Numbered from the stretch's first letter, positions 15,745-25,580 are shown. The stretch is 64,000 bases of DNA from Clostridiaceae bacterium (GCA_003554105.1 PWFQ01000060.1:117531-181530), one strand, 5' to 3'. Numbers and translations: made by a program. The notes: generated from the letters alone by a model not told the origin.

Positions 15745-17925
15745 TTATAAGATTTGTAGCTGTTCTCCATGATCTTTCTTGTCGGTTTTCTTCAGAAATC
15801 TTCCTATAGCAGGGACTTTTCCCCTGTAGTAGTTAAAATCCTCAAACTCTACGGAATTTAAAGTCTTCACTTCCTTTAGAGTGCTTCCTTTTTTCGGTTT
15901 TAACACCTGTACGCCACGGGAATGACGGGTGGACTTTTCTCCAATTGCCTCCGTGTTAAAAATCAATACTTTTTCAATGCTGCTGATTGCAACCAATTCA
16001 TGATCTTCTATGAAATATGTGAGATAAATAAGAGGCTCCTCATGGTTATAGGCTTTCGCAAGTTTTTTCCGATTGGTTTTCGTTTCATAGCTCTTCAAAG
16101 GAATTTTGGCTGCCTTTCCGTTTCGATAGAAAAACAGCATCCAGCCGGAATAGTCAAAGGTTGAAAGGCTGTGGAGAATTCGTTCACCCTCATCCAGCTC
16201 CAGATAATTGGGAAGAAATTCCCCAAGTGTACTGGCTTTTACGTCTTCCAACTCATGGGCCTTGATTTTATACACCTTGTGCTGATTTGTAAAGAAAAGA
16301 AGGTCTTCTTTATTCCCGCCCTCGAAGGATTGTATAATTCGGTCGTTATCCTTCAGTTTATGGCCATTACTCCCCCTCAGTGAAGTTAGAGGAATTTTTT
16401 TGAAGTATTGATCCTTTGTGAGGAAAAATTTCACATTATAATCCTGAATAAGGATCTCCTCTTTGAACTCTTCAACAGCCTTTTCCTCCACAATTCGGGT
16501 TCTTCTGTCCTGACCGAACTTTTTCCCGACTCTTTCTAAGTCCTTGATAATTAAATTTTTTGTTTTCTTCTCACTTTTTAAGATCCCTTCCAGTTTTATA
16601 ACTTCCCTTTCAAGACCTTCGATTTCCTTAGTTTTTTTAATAATATACTCCTGGTTGAAGTTTCTCAGCTTGATTTCAGCAATATATTCCCCTTGCAACT
16701 CATCAACCTGAAAGCCTTTCATAAGGTTGGGAACAACTTCCTTGTCTATTTTCGTTTCCTTGACAATTTCCACCGCTTTGTCGATATCCAATAGAATTTT
16801 TTCAAGACCTCGCAGAAGATGGAGTTCTTTTCTTTTATCCTGTAATTCATGTTGTAATTTTCTTCGTATGCATTCCATTCGGAAAGATACCCATTCCTTC
16901 AGTATCGCTTTTACACCCAGTATTTTCGGTGTACTGTCAATCAAAATATTAAAATTGCAACTGAAGGTGTCTTCCAATGGAGTAAGTCGATAGATTTTCG
17001 TCATTAAGGTTTCTACATCCGCACCCCGTTTCAAATCCAAAGTAATTTTTAATCCTTTTTTATCGGTTTCATCCCTCAGATCTGATATTTCTTTAATTTT
17101 ACCGTTTTTAATATTTTCAATAATTTTTTCCATGATCGCTTCGACTGTTGTCGTGTAAGGAATTTCGAGGATATCAATACAGTGGTTTTTCTTATCATAG
17201 TGATATGCACCTCGCAGCTTCACACTTCCCCGACCGGTTTCATAGATTTCCTTTAGCTTCCCCTTATTGTAAAGAATCTCTCCCCCGCTAGTAAAATCCG
17301 GTGCTAAAAGATATTGATCAATTTCAACATTTTCATCCTTAATGTAAGCGATTGTTGCATCACAAATTTCACGAAGATTAAAGCTTGGAATATTACTTGC
17401 CATCCCTACCGCAATCCCTAAATTTGGAGTCGTCAAAATATTCGGATAGGTTGTGGGTAATAAACGTGGCTCTTTCGTGGTATTATCGTAATTCGCTACA
17501 AAGTCCACCGTATTTTTGTGAATATCGGTGAAAAACTCTTCTGCGATTTTATCCAGCTTCGCTTCTGTGTATCGATGGGCAGCATAGGTCATATCTCTTG
17601 AATATCTCTTGCCGAAGTTCCCCTTGCTCTCGATAAACGGGTGAAGCAATGCCTCATTCCCTCTGGTTAAACGCACCATGGTTTCATAGATTGCACCATC
17701 CCCATGAGGATTTAACCGCATTGTCTGACCAACAATATTGGCGCTTTTGGTTTTTGCGCCTTTTAAAAGGCCCATCTTATACATGGTATAAAGCAGTTTC
17801 CGATGAGAGGGTTTAAAACCGTCGATCTCAGGAAGTGCTCTGGATACAATCACACTCATTGAATAGGGCATATAATTCACTTTTAATGTGTCAATGATGT
17901 TGGCTTGCTGAATCTTCTCCCTCAA
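15745..17925 (-). CDS. parC: DNA topoisomerase IV subunit A
   Basis: 726 aa type IIA topoisomerase A subunit that decatenates daughter chromosomes. The catalytic region carries RALPEIDGFKPSHRK and the active-site Tyr in MTYAAHRYTEA. The GyrA-box needed for DNA wrapping (QRRGGxG-type) is not seen in the C-terminal domain, which favours topoisomerase IV over gyrase. The C-terminal beta-pinwheel is shorter than in GyrA. TTG start at 17925 with AGGAGG upstream. It follows the B subunit by 20 nt; the pair forms one operon ended by the hairpin at 15697. Confidence 0.9.
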   Translation of the reverse strand: MREKIQQANIIDTLKVNYMPYSMSVIVSRALPEIDGFKPSHRKLLYTMYKMGLLKGAKTKSANIVGQTMRLNPHGDGAIYETMVRLTRGNEALLHPFIESKGNFGKRYSRDMTYAAHRYTEAKLDKIAEEFFTDIHKNTVDFVANYDNTTKEPRLLPTTYPNILTTPNLGIAVGMASNIPSFNLREICDATIAYIKDENVEIDQYLLAPDFTSGGEILYNKGKLKEIYETGRGSVKLRGAYHYDKKNHCIDILEIPYTTTVEAIMEKIIENIKNGKIKEISDLRDETDKKGLKITLDLKRGADVETLMTKIYRLTPLEDTFSCNFNILIDSTPKILGVKAILKEWVSFRMECIRRKLQHELQDKRKELHLLRGLEKILLDIDKAVEIVKETKIDKEVVPNLMKGFQVDELQGEYIAEIKLRNFNQEYIIKKTKEIEGLEREVIKLEGILKSEKKTKNLIIKDLERVGKKFGQDRRTRIVEEKAVEEFKEEILIQDYNVKFFLTKDQYFKKIPLTSLRGSNGHKLKDNDRIIQSFEGGNKEDLLFFTNQHKVYKIKAHELEDVKASTLGEFLPNYLELDEGERILHSLSTFDYSGWMLFFYRNGKAAKIPLKSYETKTNRKKLAKAYNHEEPLIYLTYFIEDHELVAISSIEKVLIFNTEAIGEKSTRHSRGVQVLKPKKGSTLKEVKTLNSVEFEDFNYYRGKVPAIGRFLKKTDKKDHGEQLQIL

Positions 17926-17945
17926 TGCTTCCGCCTCCTGTTTTT

Positions 17946-19937
17946 TTATATTATGTCCACATCGTCAATGTATTCAGATCCATGGGCCTCAATGTATGCT
18001 TTCCGGCCTTCCAGATTATCTCCTAAAAATAGGTCGAAGGCCTCCTTCGTCCGTTGGACATCAGTAGGGGTCACTTGGATAAGTCTTCGGGTTTCAGGAT
18101 TCATTGTGGTTTTCCACATCATGTCCGCCTCATTTTCCCCTAATCCTTTAGAACGTTGAAGGGTATATTTCCCTTTGATTTTCCCCACAATTTCCCGTTT
18201 TTCCTTTTCATCAAAGGCAAAGTGTACATTGTTTTTTCCATCGGTAATCTCATACAATGGTGATTCAACAATATATACATAGCCTTCCTTGATTAAGGTT
18301 GGCGTAAGGACATAAAGCATTGTGAGAATCAATGTTCTGATTTGGAACCCGTCAACATCCGCATCCGTACAAATTATGATGCGGTTCCAGTTCAGTTTAT
18401 CGATCTCAAAGGTGTTTAGATCTTTTTGTTTGGATTTCAATTCTACGCCGCATTCCAACACTTTAAGCAGGTCAACGATAATATCATTTTTAAAAATTTT
18501 ATCGTAATCAGATTTCAGGCAATTGAGGATTTTCCCCCTCACCGGCATAATTCCTTGAAAATCTGCATCACGCCCCATCTTTGTGCTCCCAAGGGCTGAA
18601 TCCCCCTCAACAATAAAGAGTTCCCGTTTTTTCTTGTCCTTGCTTCTACAGTCCACAAACTTTTTCGGTTTATTTGTAATGCTGTCAATTTTCTTATTCA
18701 ATTTTTTCTTAATATCGATGCGGGTCTTTTCAGCTTTTTCACGACTTCTCTTATTAATTAATACCTGGTCCAGGATTAGTTTCGTGTCCTTTGCATTTTC
18801 GATAAAGTAAATTTCCAGTTTTTCTTTTAGAAATTCTGTCATGGTCTGTTGAATAAATGCATTGGTGATTGCTTTTTTTGTTTGATTTTCATAGCTTGTC
18901 TCTGTGGAAAAACTATTGGAAATAAGGGATAGACTATCTTCAATATCACCAAAGGTGATTTTCTTCTCTCCCTTATTATAGAGATTTTTTTCCTTAAGCA
19001 TTTTGTCGATTTGGGCAACAAAAGCATTTTTTACTGCACGGTCAGGAGAACCTCCGTGGGCAAGATAACTGGAATTATGATAATACTCGATAAAGGGGTT
19101 CTCATTATCAAACCGGAAAGCGATTTCAATTTTTACGTCATAGACCGGTTTATCCTCCCGATCCTTGCCTCTTGTTTCACCTTCATAATATTTAATGTCG
19201 GTAAATCCCGTGTTCATTGTCATTTCCTTCAGATAATCGGTAATCCCGTTTCTGTAATAATACTCAAAGGTTTCCTCTGAAGATTCATCAAAGAGCTCGA
19301 AGGTAATTCCTTTGTTCACAATGGCTTGTCGTTTCAATACCTTTTGAAAATACTCCAGAGGAACATCGATTTCATTAAACACCTGATAATCAGGCTTCCA
19401 GCGAATGCGGGTCCCCGTGGGATCACCGGTGTTTTTGATTTTTGTAAATCCCCGTTCGTCCTCAGTCACATTGTCCCCTTCCTTAAAAGACAGGTTATAT
19501 TGAAAACCGTCCCGGACAACTTCGACCTCCATATATTCTGAAGCAAACTGGGTAGCAGCGGTTCCTAATCCGTTTAATCCAACAGAAAATTTGTAGCTGC
19601 TTCCTCCAAGGTTATTTTCATACTTCCCTCCCCCATAGAGAATCGTGAAGACAATTTCCCAGTTATATTTTTCTTCTTTTTCATTATATTCAATGGGGAT
19701 TCCCCGTCCAAAATCGATGACTTCGATGGAATGATCTGAAAAACGGTTCACCATAATTCTGTCACCGTATCCCATATTTGCTTCATCTCTTGAATTTCCC
19801 ACAATTTCACTTAAGGTATGCTGGCAGCCTTCGATGCCGTCGGATCCGAAAATCACTCCCGGTCGTAATCGGACTTTGTTTTTTTCCGATAAGGTTGATA
19901 GGCTGTCATTTCCATAGCTGTTTTTCCGGTTTTGCAT
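17946..19937 (-). CDS. parE: DNA topoisomerase IV subunit B
   Basis: 663 aa ATPase subunit. The GHKL ATP site shows EIVGNSRDEA, DFGRGIP and GLNGLG; the TOPRIM domain shows EGDSALGS and DADVDG (CTDADVDGFQIR), and QRSKGLGE is near the C-terminus. The order parE-parC and the lack of the gyrase box in the partner support topoisomerase IV. ATG 19937 has SD GGGGGAG. First gene of the two-gene operon. Confidence 0.9.
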   Translation of the reverse strand: MQNRKNSYGNDSLSTLSEKNKVRLRPGVIFGSDGIEGCQHTLSEIVGNSRDEANMGYGDRIMVNRFSDHSIEVIDFGRGIPIEYNEKEEKYNWEIVFTILYGGGKYENNLGGSSYKFSVGLNGLGTAATQFASEYMEVEVVRDGFQYNLSFKEGDNVTEDERGFTKIKNTGDPTGTRIRWKPDYQVFNEIDVPLEYFQKVLKRQAIVNKGITFELFDESSEETFEYYYRNGITDYLKEMTMNTGFTDIKYYEGETRGKDREDKPVYDVKIEIAFRFDNENPFIEYYHNSSYLAHGGSPDRAVKNAFVAQIDKMLKEKNLYNKGEKKITFGDIEDSLSLISNSFSTETSYENQTKKAITNAFIQQTMTEFLKEKLEIYFIENAKDTKLILDQVLINKRSREKAEKTRIDIKKKLNKKIDSITNKPKKFVDCRSKDKKKRELFIVEGDSALGSTKMGRDADFQGIMPVRGKILNCLKSDYDKIFKNDIIVDLLKVLECGVELKSKQKDLNTFEIDKLNWNRIIICTDADVDGFQIRTLILTMLYVLTPTLIKEGYVYIVESPLYEITDGKNNVHFAFDEKEKREIVGKIKGKYTLQRSKGLGENEADMMWKTTMNPETRRLIQVTPTDVQRTKEAFDLFLGDNLEGRKAYIEAHGSEYIDDVDII

Positions 19938-20126
19938 ATTTTCTCCCCCTACTGTCTTACTCTACGTACTCACTCATTGTATTCGTAGATCAAAGATTTG
20001 TCTAGTGTATTTTCCATTTAACAGTGCCTGCTGTTCGTTATTGATCTTTTATGTATTTCTAGAAATAAACCCTGAATTCCTTCTTTCTCTCAACTATATG
20101 TTGTGTTTTCTTCATTCTTGCATAAA

Positions 20127-20160
20127 AAAAGTGCTAAGAGTCCCGCTCTTAGCACTTATA
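20127..20160 (-). terminator. terminator of baeRF-like gene
   Basis: AAGTGCTAAGAG and CTCTTAGCACTT form a 12-bp stem with a short loop, followed by seven T on the minus strand. Confidence 0.88.
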
Positions 20161-20188
20161 TCATATATTATCCTTCTGCTTTGCCTGA

Positions 20189-21325
20189 CTAAAACCTGAA
20201 AATAGCAGCAACGTCATGATGCTTCGGCATTTTTTCCTCTTCCAGGATATAGACCTTCCCTCCGTTGATAAAGGTATGGATCGACGCGAAATTCAGTAAT
20301 TCCTCCTCGCCATTCTTTCCATCGCCAATCTCGACTTTTTGATCCGTCGGTTGATAAGAACCCCATAGTTGAGTTCCCTCTTTGATCATCAAAGCCTCAA
20401 TCCGTTTATTATATGCACTGTTTACAATTTCCTCAATATTATGAGATGCTTTACCGGAACCAATCAGCTGGTGGTATTTATCCAAAGCCTCTTCCTCTTC
20501 CTTTTCCAATAAAGGCTTAATAATTCTCCATCCTTCTTTTAAAAGCTCTTCATCTTTTTTATTATCAGGATTCCCGTTAATGCCTTCTTTTAATAGATGA
20601 GGATATTTATTGGAATCATGAAAAATTGGATGTAAATAATCAACCGCAGCAAGAACCATTGGTATTTCTTTGTTCTTCAACTCCTTGTAAAGCTTCTGAC
20701 TGACTTCCTGGAAATATTTTGCAATATCCACCTTTTCATCCTCACCGCCGTAACCATGGCCATGGAACACCGCTGAGCCGTCTGAATTTCTGGATCCATG
20801 TTGTAGCTGTGGCTGAGGCTCATCATAATTTAATGCTTCAACAAAATTCTTAGGAACATCCTTCAGCTCAACTTCTTTTACTTCATCTCTGGTACAATGA
20901 AGGAGTCGTACCTGATTTTGACTCATTGCCAAAATATAATATTGGCCATTCCGTTGAAAAATCGGAAATAAGGGTTTAATATAAAAATCATTTTTTACGA
21001 CTACAGTATCTTCGAACTCTACCGGCATATTATAATGATACAGATCTTGATCATTGGCAAATACCGCAAATCCCCGATCCAGGGTGTTCCAAAACTTTGT
21101 ATAATCAACTAACTTTTCCATAGGCTCAATATACTTTTTGAGTTCTGTCTTTTTAATTCCTTCCTTTTCAAGCAGATCCGCTCCCTGTTTTATCAAGTTT
21201 TTAAAGCGGATTTTTCCCTTTTGTGCATTTCCCTCCTTTACTCCTGTGGCAAGAAAAATTGACAAGTTCACAGATCTCTGGTTCTTCAGTAATCGATCCA
21301 GCTCGTCTCTTGTAAACACAAGCAT
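20189..21325 (-). CDS. bacterial archaeo-eukaryotic release-factor-like protein (baeRF)
   Basis: 378 aa soluble protein resembling the bacterial eRF1-like families. Seen are an N-terminal LSIFLATG strand with a following charged helix, a central flexible His/Gly-rich loop (HGHGYGG, about 188-194) where eRF1 has its GGQ-bearing domain, then an L7Ae/C-terminal-like region with PMVLAAVDYLHPIF and a final SIHTFINGGKVYIL... segment. Such proteins are predicted to act on ribosome-bound peptidyl-tRNA, for example in rescue or stress; this rests on family knowledge and is unproven. Monocistronic, between parE and the divergent degV. A related reading is a plain hypothetical protein of unknown function. 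Confidence 0.7.
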   Translation of the reverse strand: MLVFTRDELDRLLKNQRSVNLSIFLATGVKEGNAQKGKIRFKNLIKQGADLLEKEGIKKTELKKYIEPMEKLVDYTKFWNTLDRGFAVFANDQDLYHYNMPVEFEDTVVVKNDFYIKPLFPIFQRNGQYYILAMSQNQVRLLHCTRDEVKEVELKDVPKNFVEALNYDEPQPQLQHGSRNSDGSAVFHGHGYGGEDEKVDIAKYFQEVSQKLYKELKNKEIPMVLAAVDYLHPIFHDSNKYPHLLKEGINGNPDNKKDEELLKEGWRIIKPLLEKEEEEALDKYHQLIGSGKASHNIEEIVNSAYNKRIEALMIKEGTQLWGSYQPTDQKVEIGDGKNGEEELLNFASIHTFINGGKVYILEEEKMPKHHDVAAIFRF

Positions 21326-21476
21326 CCCTCCTCAATAATAATCCTCTTGGTTTTGTCCGCACTGAATTGTGTGAGGTTATTCAATTAAATACCCTAAGGG
21401 TTTGTCCATAAACATAAGATCCCTTTTGCGAGGAATATTAAAAATATTCTATATTATTGTGATTATTTTAGAAATA

Positions 21477-21506
21477 TTGTAAAATTGTCCAATTAAATGA
21501 TATAAT
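21477..21506 (+). promoter_or_regulatory. promoter of degV-like gene
   Basis: TTGTAA (21477-21482), 18-bp spacer, TATAAT (21501-21506), about 45 nt before the ATG at 21552. Confidence 0.6.
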
Positions 21507-21551
21507 ATAGTCTATAGTAGAATATATTTTAGAGAAAGAAAGGTGAATTAT

Positions 21552-22376
21552 ATGAAAATTGTTACTGATAGCTCCTGTGATCTTCCCCGCAAATATATTG
21601 ATGAGTTGGACATTTCAGTTATTCCTTTGAAAATTGAAATTGACGGCCACGACTTCACCGACGGAGTGGACCTCACCCACGAAAGTTTTTATGCGAAAAT
21701 GAAAGCCTCTCCTACACTGCCGAAAACATCCCAACCCTCCCCTCAAGCTTTTTATGATTCGTTCAAGGAAGGATTGGAGCATTATGGTGAAGTATTGAGT
21801 CTGCACCTTTCATCAAAGCTCAGCGCAACCTACGATGCAGCCAGTGTTGCAAAGGAAAAAATCGGAGGAGACATCGAAGTCTTTGATACCTTAAGCGGCT
21901 CAATCGGTGTAGGGCTTCAGGTGTTGAAAGCAGCTGAATTGGCAAAGGAAGGTCTTTCGAAGACCCAGATTGTTGAATCGCTAAAAGAGTACAGAGATCA
22001 GATGCACGTCGTTGTATATCTTGAAACCCTTGAAAATGCAGTTAAAGGTGGGCGTGTCAGCAAACCGAAGGAATTCGTGGCCAACCTTTTTAACCTGAAA
22101 CCCGTTGTTCATGTGGAGGATGGTCTTGTAAAAATCATGAAGACTTTACGGGGGAAGAAAAAAGGAATCAGAAGCCTGATTGAGGAAATGGAAAAAAAGA
22201 ACATCAGTTATACCGACAGAATTGTCGCAATCACCCATTGTGATTGTTTGGAGGATGCTTTGCAGTTGAAAGAAGAGATTGTAGAAAAGTTCCAACCGAA
22301 GGAAATCATTTTAACCACCATGGGTCCGGTAATAGGGAGCCATGCCGGCGCCGGCGGATTGCTAGTATGCTTCTAA
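21552..22376 (+). CDS. DegV-family fatty-acid-binding protein
   Basis: 274 aa DegV/FakB-type protein. It opens with the family signature IVTDSSCDLP, followed by TSQPSP, the acyl-binding SxKLSATYDAA and the C-terminal GPVIGSHAGAGG. Members hold a fatty acid and present it to FakA for phosphorylation before entry into phospholipid synthesis. No FakA is in the window. The GTG at 21543 also opens the frame, but it overlaps the SD (GAAAGGTG), so ATG 21552 is chosen. Monocistronic with its own promoter and terminator. Confidence 0.92.
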   Translation: MKIVTDSSCDLPRKYIDELDISVIPLKIEIDGHDFTDGVDLTHESFYAKMKASPTLPKTSQPSPQAFYDSFKEGLEHYGEVLSLHLSSKLSATYDAASVAKEKIGGDIEVFDTLSGSIGVGLQVLKAAELAKEGLSKTQIVESLKEYRDQMHVVVYLETLENAVKGGRVSKPKEFVANLFNLKPVVHVEDGLVKIMKTLRGKKKGIRSLIEEMEKKNISYTDRIVAITHCDCLEDALQLKEEIVEKFQPKEIILTTMGPVIGSHAGAGGLLVCF

Positions 22377-22392
22377 CATTACAATAAGAACT

Positions 22393-22436
22393 AAAAGAGC
22401 TATGGATTGTTTTAAAACCATAGCTCTTTTTCTTTT
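22393..22436. terminator. bidirectional terminator between degV and metH
   Basis: AAAAGAGCTATGG and CCATAGCTCTTTT form a 13-bp stem with a 12-nt loop, followed on the plus strand by CTTTTT runs and flanked by A/T on the other side. Confidence 0.85.
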
Positions 22437-22445
22437 TATCAAGGA

Positions 22446-24866
22446 TTACTGATTGTTCTCCCCGGAACGTTTTCTGATTTCAGCTAAAATCCACTGCACT
22501 CCCTGGCTCGCATCCTTCCCATATCCATCCGCGCCAATTTCCAATGCCAGTTCCTTTGTAAGAACTGCACCGCCAACAATTATTTTCACAGATGGATCTC
22601 TTTCTTTTATCCTTCGAATAGCCACTTTCATTGTTGGTATACTTGTAGTCATAAGACCGCTAAGCCCAACAATTCTTATATTTTCTTTTTCAATCCCCGT
22701 TATTATACGATCAGGAGAAACATCTTTCCCCAAGTCGATGACTTTTATTCCATAGCTTTCAGACATGAGTTTTACAATGTTTTTTCCGATATCATGTAAA
22801 TCTCCCTCCACTGTGGCAAGAAGTATTTTTTTATTTTCTTCTTTTTCCATTAAAGGATTCTTCAATGCGGCATAAATAACACCCATTCCCATTTTAACGA
22901 TCTCCGAAGACTGAAGAAGTTGCGGAAGATAGATCTCGCCTTTCTCATAGGCGTCTCCCAAATTCAGAAGTGCAGGAATCCATTGGTTTTCAATGAGTTC
23001 ATTGTAATTGAATTCAGACTCTGACTCCAAAATGGCTCTGAGTTTATGTAAAAAGGAGTCTTTTCGCCCTTGAAAAATCAAAGCGTTCCAATCCAACAGT
23101 TCTTCTTTGCCATGGAAATTTTCCTTTATAAAGACCGGATGCAGGGTATTTTCCATTAACAGATTTGCTTCCTTGATAAAGCTTCTTGCCCCTTCATCCT
23201 TTCCGCTTACTAGACGATGCAGAGTCAACGTTTGATGCATTCCGGGATCCAGAGGATTAATAATTCCTATGTCCAGACCCCGGTCCAGTGCTTTTCCCAG
23301 AAAAAACCGGTTGATTTCTTCTCTCATCGGTAAACCGTGGGATATATTACTGACCCCGAGAATTGTTTTTACATTCAGTTCCCCTTTTAAACGCCTCAAA
23401 GTCTCAAGAGTCACAGCCGGACTTTCAGGATCATGACCAATCGTAAGAACCAAAGCATCAAAGATCAATTGTTCCTTGGGGATTTTCCATTTTTCAGCAT
23501 AAATAATAATTTTTTTTGCAATCTCAATCCGTCCTTCAGCATCCGATGGTATGCCTTTTTTATCCAAAGTAAGGGCGACGACCATCCCACCATATTTTTT
23601 TACTAAAGGAAAGACTGTATCCATCCACTCCATCTTTCCGTTTACCGAGTTTACTAAAGGAACACCGTTGTAGACTCTTAATGCACTTTCCAGTGCTCTG
23701 GCATTCATCGTATCAATCTGCAGTGGAGTAGATATATGCCTCTGTATTTCTTTAATTCCGGTTGATAAAAGGAATTCTTCATCCAAACCGGGAGCAGAAA
23801 GATGGACGTCCAGGATATCAGCTTTATGATTTTTTTGACTGATTGCCTCCTCAATGACTGCCTCAAAGGAATTTTCTCTTAGGCTCACCATAAGGTGTTC
23901 CTTACCAGCAGGATTAATTCGCTCGCCAACCACAGTGAATTTTTTATCGAACTCCACTGAATGATTATAAGAGCTGACAAAGGGTTTAAAGCTCCCTTGC
24001 GGTCCGGCATACTTTTCACTTTTGAACAGATCGCTGAGTTTTTTAATGTATGAGGGTTCTGTTCCACAACAGCCTCCGATAAACTGCACTCCGTCATCAT
24101 GAAATTCAAGCATGGCTGAAGCAAAGTCTTCTGCATTTAAGGGGTAACGGGAACCGTGTTCTGTAATATTTGGAAGGCCTGCGTTAGCTTGAATCATAAG
24201 AGGTTTATATGCGATGTCCTTCGTCTTGTCAATCCATGGTTTCATTTCCCTCGGGCCCAGAGAACAGTTCAGCCCGACCACATCGGCACCGAGCTGCTGA
24301 AGACTGAGTATGGCGGTACGGGAATCAAGACCGAGAAAGGTTCTCCCGTCTTTTTCAATCGTAATGGTTGCAAAAATCGGCAAGTCCGAATATTCTTTTG
24401 CAGCTAATATTCCGGCTTTCAGTTCATACAGATCAGAAAAGGTTTCAAAAAGAATCAGGTCAGCACCTGCATTCTTTCCAGCGATCACCATCTCTTTAAA
24501 AATAGAATAAGCCTTTTCAAAGGATAAGGTTCCATTTGGTTCCAGGAGATCTCCCAAAGGGCCTATATCCAAGGCAGCTTTATATGGGTTGGATTCTTTT
24601 GCCAGTTGAACCCCTTTTTTTATGATCTTCTTATAGAGATTCTCCTCCCCCTTCAGTTTAAATGGAGATGCATTGAAAGTATTTGATGAAATTATATCCG
24701 CACCGCTTCTTTGATACTCCCGATGAATCTCTTTGATTAATTCTCCATGAGTCAGATTTAAGAGAGATGGATTGTCAATGTCTCCGTATCCTCTCTTTTG
24801 CAACTCTGTTCCCATTCCTCCATCGAAAATGAAGAAGCGGTTCTCTGTTTCCCAGAATTTTTTCAT
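22446..24866 (-). CDS. metH: cobalamin-dependent methionine synthase without reactivation domain
   Basis: 806 aa enzyme transferring methyl from methyl-tetrahydrofolate to homocysteine via cobalamin. Domains in order: homocysteine-binding (about 1-300; zinc ligands in GLNCS and GGCCG), pterin-binding (about 320-590; VVGERINPAG), B12 cap (about 610-700) and B12-binding (about 705-805; GDLHDIGKNIV carries DxHxxG). The C-terminal SAM-dependent activation domain of the classic 1,200-residue MetH is missing and is supplied by the upstream gene. ATG 24866 is preferred because AAAGGAG lies upstream; the longer frame overlaps the activator gene by 92 nt. Confidence 0.93.
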   Translation of the reverse strand: MKKFWETENRFFIFDGGMGTELQKRGYGDIDNPSLLNLTHGELIKEIHREYQRSGADIISSNTFNASPFKLKGEENLYKKIIKKGVQLAKESNPYKAALDIGPLGDLLEPNGTLSFEKAYSIFKEMVIAGKNAGADLILFETFSDLYELKAGILAAKEYSDLPIFATITIEKDGRTFLGLDSRTAILSLQQLGADVVGLNCSLGPREMKPWIDKTKDIAYKPLMIQANAGLPNITEHGSRYPLNAEDFASAMLEFHDDGVQFIGGCCGTEPSYIKKLSDLFKSEKYAGPQGSFKPFVSSYNHSVEFDKKFTVVGERINPAGKEHLMVSLRENSFEAVIEEAISQKNHKADILDVHLSAPGLDEEFLLSTGIKEIQRHISTPLQIDTMNARALESALRVYNGVPLVNSVNGKMEWMDTVFPLVKKYGGMVVALTLDKKGIPSDAEGRIEIAKKIIIYAEKWKIPKEQLIFDALVLTIGHDPESPAVTLETLRRLKGELNVKTILGVSNISHGLPMREEINRFFLGKALDRGLDIGIINPLDPGMHQTLTLHRLVSGKDEGARSFIKEANLLMENTLHPVFIKENFHGKEELLDWNALIFQGRKDSFLHKLRAILESESEFNYNELIENQWIPALLNLGDAYEKGEIYLPQLLQSSEIVKMGMGVIYAALKNPLMEKEENKKILLATVEGDLHDIGKNIVKLMSESYGIKVIDLGKDVSPDRIITGIEKENIRIVGLSGLMTTSIPTMKVAIRRIKERDPSVKIIVGGAVLTKELALEIGADGYGKDASQGVQWILAEIRKRSGENNQ

Positions 24867-24879
24867 CTGTTCTTCTCCT

Positions 24880-25533
24880 TTAACTTGAGCCATAATTGCA
24901 ATTCGTTTTTTTTGCACAAAATCTGCATTTTCTCTTGGGATCTTCTTTTCCCTCTTTAGCAGGATCTTCATATTTATAATCTGTTTTTATTGCGGTAATA
25001 CCGGTAATCGTTTTTTTCGGTTGGAGATGATAAGATGAGTTAACGCAGATCTCCATGGAAAAATCCCTTCGCAACTCATGAATAATTCGATCTGACATTG
25101 ACAATGGATAATCTCCATAACCGGGACTGAAAGGACCTGCCAGTGTCCCGTAGGATTTCTCCCAGAGTTCGAACTCCTCTCGCAGCTCCTCTTCAAGATA
25201 TTCATTTGCCAATACATCAAGAATCACTGCGTAGGAAAGATCCGTTGCACTGATTTCTCTTATCCTCCGATCAACCTCATGGCCTAATGTAATGGCGTAA
25301 ATGATTAAATTCGAAGTATTTGTCAAATGATCAGAAATTGATTGACCTTTTATCCACTTTTCACTCTCTTCACGAAGAATAATTCGATGATACGATTTTT
25401 TCCGTATGATCTTCTCCAAATCATGATATCCTTTTAGCAGCGATACATAAATTCCATGATCATTGATTTTCTCGTCACCGGATTTTCTCAACGCCTTTAT
25501 TCCATTTTGAATAATGCGATCTTTTTTTACCAT
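24880..25533 (-). CDS. stand-alone methionine synthase reactivation-domain protein
   Basis: 217 aa protein matching the activation domain of MetH, which binds S-adenosylmethionine and re-methylates oxidised cob(II)alamin. Seen are ITLGHEVDRRI, a conserved LANEYLEE helix and the SAM-domain hallmark FSPGYGDYPL. The C-terminus adds a Cys cluster (CRFCAKKTNC) that could bind a metal or an Fe-S cluster. It ends 13 nt before metH. The second ATG at 25533 is chosen, 6 nt after GGGAGG. No promoter is obvious between it and ftsZ, where a terminator sits just upstream. Confidence 0.88.
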   Translation of the reverse strand: MVKKDRIIQNGIKALRKSGDEKINDHGIYVSLLKGYHDLEKIIRKKSYHRIILREESEKWIKGQSISDHLTNTSNLIIYAITLGHEVDRRIREISATDLSYAVILDVLANEYLEEELREEFELWEKSYGTLAGPFSPGYGDYPLSMSDRIIHELRRDFSMEICVNSSYHLQPKKTITGITAIKTDYKYEDPAKEGKEDPKRKCRFCAKKTNCNYGSS

Positions 25534-25552
25534 CGTCATCCTCCCGGATAAA

Positions 25553-25580
25553 GCAAAAAACAGCCTTTGGGCTGTTTTTA
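25553..25580 (-). terminator. terminator at the end of ftsZ
   Basis: Minus strand AACAGCC and GGCTGTT form the stem around CAAA, followed by TTTTTT. The hairpin starts at the ftsZ stop codon and ends only about 20 nt before the next gene's start. Confidence 0.8.

Noticed and set aside
24866..24971. Start of metH at 24971
   Set aside because: It would overlap the activator gene by 92 nt; a good SD precedes ATG 24866 and the conserved N-terminus begins there.
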